A stretch of 64,000 nt of DNA from Astragalus membranaceus (taxonomy: Eukaryota > Streptophyta > Magnoliopsida > Fabales > Fabaceae). Shown here piece after piece: positions 1-10,790 of this stretch. The notes below the pieces were generated by a model. The model searched no databases and was not told where the DNA came from. It saw nothing but the letters and a program-made list of their open reading frames with translations. The stretch's first letter is position 1, and every line of letters starts with the position of its first letter. The stretch is from contig CM076848.1 of NCBI GenBank assembly GCA_039519185.1, positions 127,666,371 to 127,730,370 of the forward strand. Direction: 5' to 3'. A program made the translations under genes and the position numbers.

Positions 1-1121
1 TGTGAGACCTTCTGACCTTCAATTTCAAAGTACCTTTTTATCCATTCAAAATGATTCCAATCCATTCCCCAAGGTTCCACAACAATGTAAAGGTAACAAT
101 GGTATGAAATTGAACATGTTCGATAGAAAAATTGTGTGTTATGAATAAAATGGAAAACCGCTCTTAGGGAACGCGAGAGTGCAAATGTCAAAGAATGATA
201 ATAACACACGGTACTTGACTAATATTATACACTGTAATTGACTGATATGGTACACGGTACTTGACTGATATTATACACTGAAATTGACTGATATGGTACA
301 TGGTACTTGACTGGAATGACTAACAGCCCATTGCGGGTACACAGACTGTAAATGTATAATAAATACAAGAGGAAAAAGGGTGACGACCCTAAGAGGTTAG
401 CATACTAGGGGAGGGGAAGTCATGAGCCCCAAAACCTAGACTCAAGAATGTTTCCCCTGCTAGAAATAGCGGGATGGGTTCACCAAAAGGTCAAGAGATG
501 CCTATAAAATAGGTAGACTGAGGTGTTATGCTAAAAACATGGAACAAAGATTGCATGCTTCATGTGTCGCTTAGGAGGGCCATGAGCATGAAGGTTACAG
601 GAACTGAATGTATTTCCACGTGGTTGCTTTTTAGGACCACGAGTTCAAAACAAGGCATAATGAACCGCTAGAGTTGTAAGGGGTCTCGATAGGACTCACT
701 GAGATAATGTTTATCTCACCCTTCATATTTGTGGTTTTTACAGAGAAACAGGGGAAAGCAAAGGCGGTAAAGCATGGTTAGCTGGTGTGACTCTTGGAGT
801 CATTGAAGACCTAGTTTAATGTTTAGACCTTTGTTCCGTTCATTGTTTCTATGTTCCGATTGTATAACTTTCATTGTCAAGTTGTAAAATCGTTTCCGCT
901 ACTTTATGTTTTTGGAGTATTGAACACCAGGATTATGTACAAGTCTTAAGTTTTGGAACTTAAGCATTTTCAGAAAGTTTATGAGGTTCAGAGAACCAGT
1001 CATTATGTATTATCTAAAGTTTTAGATGTGTTCAATATTTCAATAACAGGAAGTTACTCTGATGTATGCCATTTAGTGCATTTCGGTGATTCTATATGTT
1101 AGAATTTATCGGGGTGTTACA
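1..1121 (+). mobile_element. Gypsy-type LTR (3' portion), inserted in older gypsy pol
   Basis: The segment ends at 1121 with GGGGTGTTACA, the 3' terminus of the TGTAACACCCC-type gypsy LTRs seen elsewhere in this window, so it is read in + orientation. It abuts a gypsy reverse-transcriptase frame that breaks exactly at this point, just after the residues RPSV. It contains a TATCTCACCC stretch near 715, which is the reverse complement of the GTGAGATA marker in the minus-oriented LTRs. The other end lies outside the window, so it may be a solo LTR or the end of a full element. No coding sequence was recognised. Confidence 0.6.
210..317. repeat. 46-bp tandem repeat, about 2.3 copies
   Basis: GGTACTTGACT recurs at 210, 256 and 302, an exact 46-bp spacing, with near-identical sequence between. 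It lies inside the LTR fragment at the window start. Confidence 0.75.
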
Positions 1122-1725
1122 CACTCGGCCTCACAAACTTCTTCTCGAGCAGATCCTCAAGTTGCTTCTTCAACTCAGACAATTCGGATGCGGACATCCT
1201 GTACGGTGCAATAGAAACAGGTCTGGTACCAGGTACAAGATCAATAGAGAATTCAACTTCCCTCTCTGGCGGTACACTTGGAATCTTACCAGGGAAAACA
1301 TCAGGAAACTCGCGCACCACCTGCAACTCTTCAATGATAGCTTGATTCTCAACAGACAACGATGTCATCAGCGAGAATAACTGAACTCCTTCCTTCATCA
1401 ACTTCCGCAACAGACTAGCGGATAACAGACCAGACTCCTCTCCTCCAAAACTCACCGACTTGCTACGACAATTAATATGGACATGGTTATGCTCTAACCA
1501 GTTCATACCCAAGATTACATCCAATCCGCTCAACGGCAAACAAACAAAATCCACAACAAAGTCTCTGTCGAAGATCGACAAGGGACACTGAGAACACACT
1601 AGAGAAGTAGTTACCGACCCCTTAGCTGGAGTGTCGACAACCATCTCTCCATTCATAGCAGACAATACAGGACCCAATCTCTTACAACAATCAGCAGCAA
1701 TAGCAGCATCGTTCCTTCCAGCCAT
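1122..1725 (-). pseudogene. Ty3/gypsy remnant: gag start fused to protease, then RT start
   Basis: On the minus strand the frame opens with MAGRNDAAIAA, the N-terminus of the Tekay-like gag also seen at 59904. It then continues directly into DCCKRLG, which lies just downstream of the protease active site in the related pol at about 56270. The rest of gag and the protease DTGA core are missing, so this is an internal deletion joined at the shared residues AIAA. The frame then reads through the PR-RT linker to the start of RT (LEDLLEKKFVRPSV), where the LTR at 1-1121 interrupts it. It cannot make functional enzymes. Confidence 0.85.
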
Positions 1726-1828
1726 CTCAACTAATCACTACAATCATAAGCAACAGTTAGAACTAATTGACAATACTTGATCGTCAATGACGCAATAACT
1801 TGACAACTTGGCCGGACAGACCGAAACT

Positions 1829-1840
1829 GCTCTGATACCA
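1829..1840 (-). other. Primer binding site (initiator tRNA-Met)
   Basis: Minus strand TGGTATCAGAGC, complementary to the 3' end of plant initiator tRNA-Met, four bases inside the LTR edge at 1845. It shows that the LTR at 1845-4442 acts as 5' LTR for the gag/PR remnant at 1122-1725. Confidence 0.85.
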
Positions 1841-2465
1841 CTAATATAACACCCATTTTCTACCCGGAAAATTTTTGACAAAAATCAGAGTTTCAAAAAC
1901 GTTTTTCACTACACCCACAAGGGATGCCACATTTACACCGTTAAAACATCACACGCCGATAATAAAATTCACCATTAAAATAGTGCGATACATAACAGTA
2001 ACTCCATCACCACGCAGCGGAATAAAATAAAGGTTTCAACGAGTAATCATAACATCACCATAAAACTTCAGAAATTTAAATAATGGACACATCTAATAAA
2101 ACTAGCGTTCATCCCCCCGAGTGCTACGTATCAGAGCGACGACACCGACTCTACTAGCGAAGGTAGACATGCCTTCACTCGCAATCACCTGCACGTTACC
2201 AACATAGGGGTAACATTCAAACAGAAGGGGTGAGATATCTAACATTATAATAGCATATATGATAAGCAATATGCTAGAGTTATGACAACTATATCCACCG
2301 CTTCACAACAACATCAAATTGCAATCACCAAGAATCATCACCAATATCGTGAGTAAATGAATGAGATGCAACCCACACCAACGGGTATATGCATGTGGTA
2401 CCAATCATCACCAATAAAATAGCCAATAAGGGCATCATCACCTGTATCATCACCTATAGCTCCAA

Positions 2466-2475
2466 GGCCGAAGCC
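2466..2475 (-). other. UUCG-tetraloop hairpin in LTR A
   Basis: On the element's sense (minus) strand this reads GGC-TTCG-GCC, a stem closed by a C(UUCG)G tetraloop, known from RNA studies as exceptionally stable. It is collinear with hairpins in the other LTRs. See 56969-57157. Confidence 0.6.
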
Positions 2476-2838
2476 ATCGTCACCAAAATAATGAATATGA
2501 AATATATGCGACACCATGAACAATGCACCAGAGACAATCAACAACAATAGTCATTAAATTGACACAACAACACCAATATCAACAATGGTCATAGACCCAT
2601 CACCTATCACCTTAGCCAATAAAATCGGCACATCACCTGTTATATCATCACCAAATAACACCAACACCTATAGGACAGCCTAACAACTTAATCAACAACC
2701 ACCGACACCAAAGACACCAATTTACAGCAAACAGCAACGTTAATCTTCAGAAAACAGCAACATTTATTTTACAGCAACAGCAACATTATTTTCAGAAAAC
2801 AGCAACATTTATTTTACAGCAACAGCATGGCAGGAACT

Positions 2839-3882
2839 GGTGCCCAGCAACAGGGCGCCAATAGGCAACAGCAGCAGACAGAAACTGGCGCCCAGCAACA
2901 GGGCGCCAAGAGGCAACAGCAACAACCAGAAACTGGCGCCCAGCAACAGGGCGCCAAGAGGCAACAGCAGCATCCAGAAACTCGCGCCCAGCAACAGGGC
3001 GCCAAGAGGCAACAACAACCAACAGGACCTGGCGCCCAGCAACAGGGCGCCTAGTGCAACAACAACACAACAGGAACTGGCGCCCAGCAACAGGACGCCT
3101 AGCACAACCTCAACACCAACAGACTTCGCGCCCAGGTGCAGGACGCCTAACACAGCAGCAACATCAACAGACTTGGCGCCCAGGAGCAGGGCGCCTAGCA
3201 CCACAGCAACACAACCAGACATGGCGCCCAGGAGCAGGGCGCCTAGCACAACAGTGACGACAACAGACTTGGCGCCCAGAAGCAGGGCGCCTAGCACACC
3301 AGCGGCAACAACAGAATTGGCACCCAGGAGCAGGGCGCCTAGCACACCAGCAGCAACAACAGAATTGGCGCCCAGGAGCAGGGCGCCTAGCACACCAACA
3401 GCAACACAGAATTGGCGCCCAGGAGCAGGGCGCCTAGCACAACTGGCAACACAACAGACTTGGCGCCCAGGAGCAGGGCGCCTTCAGCAATCAGCAACCA
3501 AACAGGCATGGCGCCCAGGAGCAGGGCGCCTAGCACCACAGCAATAGAAACAGACTTGGCGCCCAGGAGCAGGGCGCCTAACACCACCACAACACAGGAA
3601 ACATACTGGCACAACACAACAACACACAGAAACAACACAGGACACCAGTGGGCGCCTAGGGCGCCATTTTCAGTGACACAGACGAACACTGGGCGCCTAG
3701 GGCGCCAGTTTCAGCGACGGGGGCAACACTGGGCGCCTATGGTGCCTTTCTCAACAATACCGAAACAACACTGGGCGCCTAGGGCGCCATTCCCAGCAAC
3801 AACAAAACAGTATTGGGCGCCTAGGGCGCCACTTCCAGCAACAACCAAAAACAGTGGCATGGCGCCCAGGGGCAGGGCGCCT
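2839..3882. repeat. 48-bp tandem array of GGCGCC hairpins
   Basis: From 2839 to about 3605 sixteen units start at exactly 48-bp intervals (2839, 2887, 2935, 2983 and so on), with one 47-bp step at 3367-3414. Each unit carries arms GGCGCCC and GGGCGCC around a 7-nt loop (AGCAACA in early units, AGGAGCA in later ones), then a CA-rich spacer. From 3640 to 3882 the units are more diverged, mostly GGCGCC-TAG-GGCGCC. Arm variants include G-T wobbles (GGTGCCC at 2839) and A-C mismatches (GGCACCC at 3319). Confidence 0.9.
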
Positions 3883-4442
3883 TTTCCAGCAACTAAGACA
3901 ACAACACCAAATTGCACCAAACCCCAAACACCAAATTTCACCATGATCAACCAATAGCAATCATCATGCATACATTCTAACATCGCCAAATAAACACCAA
4001 ACAAAATCAAAGGGCAACCTAGAGCCTAACTCCCACATAACACCCATCATACACCCTATTATAAGGTAGAACCCACCCTTACCTTAGATTTGCCGAATAC
4101 GAGATCCCCTTGCACGAAACTTCAAAGAACCACAGCAACAAGAGCTCCTCTCCCTTCTCCTTGGTTCGCCGCGCCCCTCTCTTCTCCCTTCGCAAATCTC
4201 TCTTTTCTTTTCTTTTTCTCCAAAAAAATGCACAAGTGATCAAAACCCTAGCTAATGCCCTCCTTCATGCGCCTAGGCCCTTGGGCCCTTGGATCACGGG
4301 CCTCCTTCGACTGCTCAACTTAATTACTAAACACCACTCCCTGATTTAAATAAAACACCATATTATTATTTTAAAATGACTATACTAATAAAATACCTAA
4401 ATAATTTAATTAAATAAATAATTAAATTATTTGGGCGTTACA

Positions 4443-6850
4443 ACTCTCCCCCACTTAGAATATTTCGTCCTCGAAATTTACCTGATTCAAACAGCTCGGG
4501 ATAGGATTCCCGCATCTTGCTCTCCAGCTCCCACGTCATGCTCTCTCCGGCAGCTCCTAGCCAGACTACTCTCACCAACGCAATCTCCTTGCCTCTTAGA
4601 ATTTTCACCTCATGGTCTTCGATTCGTACAGGCATCGTCTCCACCGTGAGGTTATTCCGCACCTCCACCTCATCCATGCGGATTACATGAGATGGATCTG
4701 AAATGTACTTCTGAAGTTGCGACACATGAAACACGTCATGCAAATTCGAAAGGTTAGGCGGTAAAGCCACTCTATATGCAACATTCCCGACTCTCTCTGA
4801 GATCTGATAAGGACCAATGAAACGAGGAGTGAGCTTCTTCGACTTCAAAGCGCGTCCAACACCGGTCACCGGAGTGACTCTCAAAAATACATGCTCACCC
4901 GCTTGAAACTCTAAATCTTTCCTCCGCTTGTCGTGATAACTCTTCTGTCGACTCTGTGAAGCCTTCATCTTCTCACGTATTAACTTCACTTTTTCAGTTG
5001 TCTCTCGAACAATCTCCGGTCCAAGCACCACACTCTCTCCAGACTCATACCAACACAGCGGGGTTCTACACTTCCGACCATATAATGCTTCAAAAGGTGC
5101 CAACCCAATACTAGAATGGTAACTATTGTTATACGTGAACTCTATCAGTGGAAGGTAGGAATCCCACGAACCTCCTTGTTCCAAAACACAAGCCCTCAAC
5201 AAATCTTCTAATGACTGAATTGTCCTCTCTGACTGACCATCTGTCTGAGGATGATATGCCGAACTCAACCTCAACTTAGACCCCAACTTCTCTTGCAAAC
5301 TCTTCCAGAAATCTGAAGTGAACCTCGGATCCCTATCCGAAACAATACTCATAGGAATTCCATGAAGCTTCACAATCTCCCGGATATAAATCTCCGCCAA
5401 CCTCGACACCGGATACGTGATGTTGATAGGAACAAAATGAGACGATTTTGTTAACCTGTCAACAATCACCCAAATTGCATCATACCCTCTCGCAGTATTG
5501 GGCAATCCCGTCACGAAGTCCATCGAAATGTCATCCCATTTCCACTCTGGAATTTCTAGCGGTTGCATCAATCCAGCAGGCTTTTGATGCTCAACCTTTT
5601 ACTTCTGGCAAGTCAAACATGCATAAACGAACTGCGCCACATCTCGCTTCATACCAGGCCACCAAAACAACTTCTTCAGGTCTTGATACATCTTTGTAGC
5701 TCCCGGATGAAGAAATTTTCTTGGGAATCCAACCTGAAGTCCTCACTCTCAGATCGATCAATCCCGACTGTCAAGTCTACCAGTTTAACATCTGATTTCT
5801 GGGCCTCTCTGATGCTGTTCAGAAAATCATTACCAATCTTCAACATCCCTAACTTAACACTCTGAGGTGTCACTTCACAAACCAGACTTATATCTCTGAA
5901 CTCCTCAATCAGTTCTAACTCCTTAACCATCATTGCCGACACATGCAAGGTCTTCCGGCTTAAAGCATCAGCCACGACATTAGCTTTGCCTGGATGATAA
6001 TTCAAACCGAAATCATAGTCCTTCAACAACTCCAACCATCGTCGCTGCCTCATATTCAACTCCTTCTGGTCGAACAAATATCTCAAGCTCTTATGGTCAC
6101 TAAACACCTCAAATCTGGAACCATAGAGATAGTGCCTCCAAATCTTCAGCACAAAGACCACTGCAGCTAACTCTAAGTCATGAGAGGGATAATTCTTCTC
6201 ATGAACTCTTAACTGTCTCGATGCATACGCAATAACCTTCCCATCTTGCATAAGCACACCACCTAAACCCATTTTTGAAGCATCACAATACACCACAAAC
6301 GACCCTTCCGGATTGGGCAACGTCAAGACAGGAGACGTCGTCAATCTCTTCTTCAATTCCAAGAAACTTTCTTCACAACGGGTATCCCAAACAAAAGCCT
6401 TTCCTTTGCAGGTTAACTGAGTTAACGGAAGTGCTAACTTGGAAAAACCTTCAATGAATCTTCTATAATAGCCGGCCAATCCCAAAAAGCTTCTAATTTC
6501 AGTAGGCGACTTCGGAGCTTCCCAATTCAACACTGCTTCTACTTTCGACGGATCCACCGCAATACCACTACCAGAAATGACATGACCGAGAAAACTCACT
6601 TCCCTCAACCAGAACTCACACTTTGACAACTTCGCATACAGCTTCTTTTCCTTCAGTACCTCCAATACTAACCTCAGATGCTCTGCATGCTCTTCCTCCG
6701 ATTTAGAGTAAATCAGAATGTCATCGATGAATACCACCACAAACCGATCTAAGTAAGTATGAAAAATACGATTCATATATTCCATAAATACTCCTGGTGC
6801 GTTGGTAACACCGAACGGCATCACCGAATACTCATAATGACCATAACGGA
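4443..6850 (-). pseudogene. Tekay-like gypsy pol, RT to chromodomain, broken
   Basis: Minus-strand similarity starts inside RT (HYEYSVMPFGVTNAPGVF), passes the FIDD catalytic motif and RNase H (CDASKMGLGG), then integrase (MDFVTGLP, SDRDPRF, SERTIQSLED) and the C-terminal LHDVFHVSQL and WELESKMRESYPELF chromodomain-like segment. Compared with the intact pol at 52984-56396, a segment around 5705-5735 is deleted and shifts the frame, and the lysine-serine at 5600 reads AAG TAA, an in-frame stop from TCA. The RT N-terminus is cut off at 6850 by a copia fragment. It ends against the polypurine tract of LTR A, for which it is the upstream coding region. Confidence 0.88.
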
Positions 6851-8314
6851 ATACTCATGAACTTTCTTTTCATATTCAACACATTTTAAACTTATTTTGT
6901 TTAAAACAACCAAGACTATAATTTTCTTTTCTAAGTTCTAATCTTTCCTTAGTCAAGGTGATAACTTCATTTTGAAGATGTACAACTGTTTTCTTAGTTT
7001 GTGTTAATGCTTTAGCTAATTTCAAAGAATCGTTATGCAATTCAATAAATGCTTCATGTAATTCATCATATGCATTTTGTGATGTTTCAGAGTTAGAATC
7101 TACCTCATTTTCGTTATCTCCTTCGCTTTCATGATTGGCCACGAGAGAGACTTGAGCTTCTTCACTTTCTGACTCATCTGATGAATCCATATCATGGTCT
7201 TCCCATGCTATGTAGGCTTTTCTACATTTGTTTTCTTTGAATGCCTTTTTCTCAAATTTTGATGCCTTTTTCTATAAGCTTGGGCATTCCATCATCATAT
7301 GACCGGGTTTACCACATTCGTAGCAAGTTGGAGGACCAAATGAACTTTCCTTGCTTGAGAACTTTTTAGGAGAAAATTTTTTCTTAGGAAAACTTTTCCT
7401 TCTCATGAACTTTTTGAATTTTCTAACCATAAGAGCCATGCTCTCCTCACTTTCATCATCCTCATTTTCAGAGTCATCACTATCACCAAGTCGATTTGAA
7501 CTAGAATCTTTTAAAGCCAAACTTTTCTTTTTCTTATCTATATCTTCGTGCTCAGCCAAACGAGTGAGCTCTAGTTCATGCTCTTGTAGTTTACCAAACA
7601 GAGTGGCAAGTGTCATGGTAGCTAAATTCATTGATTCAGCTATAGCAGTTACCTTGGGTTGCCATTCTCTATTCATACACCTTAGGACATTGTTGATTAG
7701 ATCTCAGCAGGGAATGACTTTCCTAATAAACTCAACTGATTCACTATGTGAGTGAACCTCTTTTGCATTTCTGGTATAGTTTCACCTGGATTCATTCTGA
7801 ATAACTCATACTCTCTGATAAGAGTGTTTGTTCTTGCCCTTTTTACCTCATTAGTTCCTTCATGAGTAACTTGAAGATTGTCCCACATTTCTTGAGCAGT
7901 TTTACAGTTTGACACTCTAAAGAACTCATCAGGGTTCAATGCGGAAGTAATAATATTTTTAACCCGTAAATTGTGTTGAACCTTTCTCTTTTCATCATCA
8001 GACCATTCAGTTCTATCTTTGACAGTGAGAATACCATCTACCATATGCGTGGGGACAAAGGGTCCTTTTTCCACAGCATCCCATACATCTAAATTTACCC
8101 CTTCTATGAATATTCTCATTCTTTCTTTCCAATATGCGTAATCTTTTCCGTTGAATCCCCGAGGACGGGTAAGAGAAGCACCCTCTTGTGTAGACCAACC
8201 TGAAGTCATTTCTCTTGAAGCTGCTAGGCCCTTTAAACAAGAGTCTAGCTCTGATACCACTTGTTACCAAGTGGCTTCAGTCTCAAGAGGGGGTGAATTG
8301 AGATTTTAAAAACT
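6851..8314 (-). pseudogene. SIRE-like copia gag fragment with PBS and LTR tail
   Basis: Read on minus: an LTR tail (8263-8314, containing CTCAAGAGGGGGTGAATTG on +), a PBS TGGTATCAGAGC at 8248-8259, then gag. Gag starts near 8260 with a UBN2-type domain (FNGKDYAYWKERMRIFIEG, EMWDNLQVTHEGT), followed by an acidic/lysine-rich stretch and a CCHC knuckle (CYECGKPGHMMMEC) near 7290-7330. A coiled-coil-like acidic tail runs to 6876. Frame breaks near 7680 and 7260 split it into three pieces. Everything after gag is absent; the fragment stops where gypsy RT resumes at 6850. The SIRE assignment rests on gag organisation only. Confidence 0.75.
8248..8259 (-). other. Primer binding site of the SIRE-like fragment
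   Basis: Minus strand TGGTATCAGAGC, complementary to initiator tRNA-Met, just upstream of the gag start. Confidence 0.75.
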
Positions 8315-9868
8315 TCAACCTAGGTTGTTTACCAACTAGACATACAGTACAAGTTTTTTTCTGGTAAAAAAGTCCTAGGCATGCCACAAACTAATTTCTT
8401 AGCATTCAATAAAGATAGACTTCTAAAATTAAGATGTCCATACCATTGATGCCATAGGAAACATCCTGAATCAGCTGCTGTTGCATTGAGGCATTCTGCT
8501 TCTGCAACTTCTACGCTGGTTCTAAATGTTCTGTTCTTAGATAGTGGTGAGGTTAGGACCAATTTCTCCTCTGATTCATAGAGCTTCAACTTGTTGTCTT
8601 TGATTGTCACTGAGAATCCCTTCTCAACCAATTGTCCAACACTAATGAGATTGCTTCACATATTAGGAATGTACCACACATTCCCAATTAACACAGTTTT
8701 GCCATCTGCCCTTTGAATAAGTATATCACCCATTCTCTCAGCCACCATACTCTTGTTGTTAGCACACTTAATGGAGGTTTTCTTGGTTGGATCAAAATTG
8801 ATCAACCAATCTCTGTTTCCAGTCATGTGATTTGAACACCCAGTGTCCAAATACCATATATCTACCACTGTCTTGCCATCACCTGTGGTGATCATGAATG
8901 CCACCCATTCTGAATCATCACTAACAGCTGTGAATTCCACAGGATCAGAATCTGAATCTGATTCTTGAGCCACATTGGCTTCCTCTTCCTTGTCTTTGTC
9001 CTTTTTTGCCTTTGACCAACTGTCACTGGCATAATGCCCAAATTTCTCACAGTTCCAACACTGAATTGTCTTCTTATCAATGGATTCTTTCTTGCCTTTA
9101 GAGCTACTAGACCCTCCTCCTTTAGAGGATTCAAAATCTTTGCTCTTACCCTTGTTAGAGTTCCAATTTCCCTTGCCATTAGGCTTCTTCTTTCCCTTAG
9201 GCCAATTTGATTTAGATGATTTTGCTTGGAAGGCTGTCTTCTTCCCTTTATCACCTCCTTCCATCTCATTTAGATGAATTTCCTTAGCCCCTAAGGTGCT
9301 TTGAAGTTTTTCAATGGTCACTGTTGCTAGATCCATAGTGTCCTCAATAGAGTTGACTACATAGCCAAATCTTTGAGTTAGAGAACGTATGATCTTCTCA
9401 CAAATTTGCTGATTTGTTGAGTTCTTCACCATTCAATTTCATTGAATTAGTGAGAACTCTAAGTCTAGCAATGTAATCACTAATCCTTTCTTGATCCTTC
9501 ATCTTAGTGTTCTCATATTGCTTTCTCAAAGCATTCAACTTAACCTTTTTTACTTGGGTATCACCCAAAAAACTGGTTTTCAGAATATCCCAGGCTTCTT
9601 TAGAAGTCTTGGCATTTCTGATTTTGTCAAAATTTGGTTCATCACATCCTTGATGAATGAGATACTTTCCCTTGCAATCTTTCCTGTTGTTCTCAATGTA
9701 TGCGGCTCTTTCAGCCTCTGTTGGTTCTGCAGGTAGCTCTGCAAAACCTTCTGTCACAATTTCAAAGATGTCTTGGATGCCAAATATTGCTTCCATTTGG
9801 ATACACCATCTGTCATAGCTTTTATTGTCAAGCTTAGGTATGTTTGTGGGTAGACATCTTATTGCCAT
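8315..9868 (-). pseudogene. Copia copy 1: gag, protease and integrase start (truncated)
   Basis: The gag starts with MAIRCLPTNIPKLDNKSYD at 9868 and carries the DNKSYDRW motif, then a CCHC knuckle (CWNCEKFGHYASDSW, with the last cysteine changed to tryptophan) near 9050. The protease keeps its active site (YLDTGCSNHMTG, near 8850) and is followed by the GAG-pre-integrase segment (LWHQWYGHL). A gag frame break lies near 9400. The copy stops at 8315 against the SIRE-like LTR tail, before the integrase core. It is a near duplicate of 14260-16386 and uses the LTR at 10030-10790 as its 5' LTR. Confidence 0.85.
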
Positions 9869-10029
9869 GGTTAAGAATTGAAAACTGTTTCACACACTGT
9901 TTCTCCCTTTAACCCAAGAATCTGTCACTCTGACTAAACTCACAAAATTCACACACCTCACTCACACTCTTGTGTTTCCCAGAATTTTCTTGATCCCCAA
10001 GAACGTAAATGTGCTCTAAGATACCAATT

Positions 10030-10790
10030 TGTTGGTGTAAACATGAAACTGTGTGGTGTAACTTGTAAAGATAGACCCAGAATTATATGAGAAACCAAAA
10101 CTTACCCAATTGTTATGTTGCTGGTACTATGCACTGTGCACTTTGGGCTTTCAACCCGGTCCAACACACACAACGCAGAGGAGGGTTAAACAGCTAAACC
10201 CTAGATTCTCACTTCATTTGGTAACTTTTATTCTCTCTCTTCTCTTCCGTTTCTCTCTTCTTTTGTCTGTTTTTTCTTCACTGAGACGAACCCTAATCTT
10301 CTGTTCTCTTGCAGGTGTTCGTTCTTGCAAACGCAAGGAATGAGAATAATGATGAAGGCGATGCAGAAGCAAGGGTGAGTCGTTGTTGTTCGTGCCTGAA
10401 CCAGCAGCAATGGGTGCTTAAAGACGGAAATCGTAGAGAGCGGAGAACACGAAGAACAATAAGAGTGAAAGATGATCAAATCTTAGCAAGGGATTGTAAA
10501 CTTTTTTCTATTCACTTTTTTGTTGTTTTAAATGATTGATTACATGTTGATGTATTTTAGGGTTTTGATTCTAGGTTGTTAAAGCTAACTCCCTAACAAC
10601 CCTAACAGACTTCCTAGTGAACTGACACTCTGTTTTTCTAACTCCTTTTGAACTAACTATTCAAACGGTCACATTTGACCAATTTTGAAACCCTAATTTT
10701 CTATCAATAGTAGTTTTTAGGGCTTTTGCCCAATTACAATTTCAAACCCTGATTTTCTAACTAATAGGGTAAAACAGAATTATAACAACA
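10030..10790 (-). repeat. Copia LTR (3' LTR of copy 2, 5' LTR of copy 1)
   Basis: Runs on + from TGTTGGTGTAAACATG to TTATAACAACA, 761 bp. A degenerate PBS on minus (TTGGTATCTTAGAGC) sits at the 10030 side facing copy 1 gag, and a purine-rich tract (AAGGAGGGATATTA on minus) lies next to the 10790 end. Confidence 0.88.

Larger units (their letters stand above)
1845..4442 (-). mobile_element. 2.6-kb Tekay-like gypsy LTR (LTR A) with hairpin arrays
   Basis: On + it runs from TATAACACCC (expected TGTAACACCC, one change) to GGGCGTTACA. It is flanked by a PBS on one side and by pol with a polypurine tract (CTCCCCCACTT on +, 4446 onward) on the other, so it serves as 3' LTR of the pol at 4443-6850 and 5' LTR of the remnant at 1122-1725. 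The marker GGGGTGAGATATC lies near 2229, a GGC-CGAA-GCC hairpin at 2466-2475, and a large GGCGCC hairpin array at 2839-3882. Apparent long reading frames in it are by-products of the array. Confidence 0.85.

Noticed and set aside
2839..3605. Regular palindromic repeats with spacers, reminiscent of a CRISPR array
   Set aside because: The sequence is a plant LTR, the spacers are near-copies of each other, and no cas genes exist. It is an ordinary tandem repeat in form.
2792..3957. Long reading frames in several frames on both strands over the GGCGCC array
   Set aside because: The 48-bp period is a multiple of three and the unit has no stops, so every frame stays open. A 47-bp unit at 3367-3414 would shift any real protein. 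No domain and no plausible start context.
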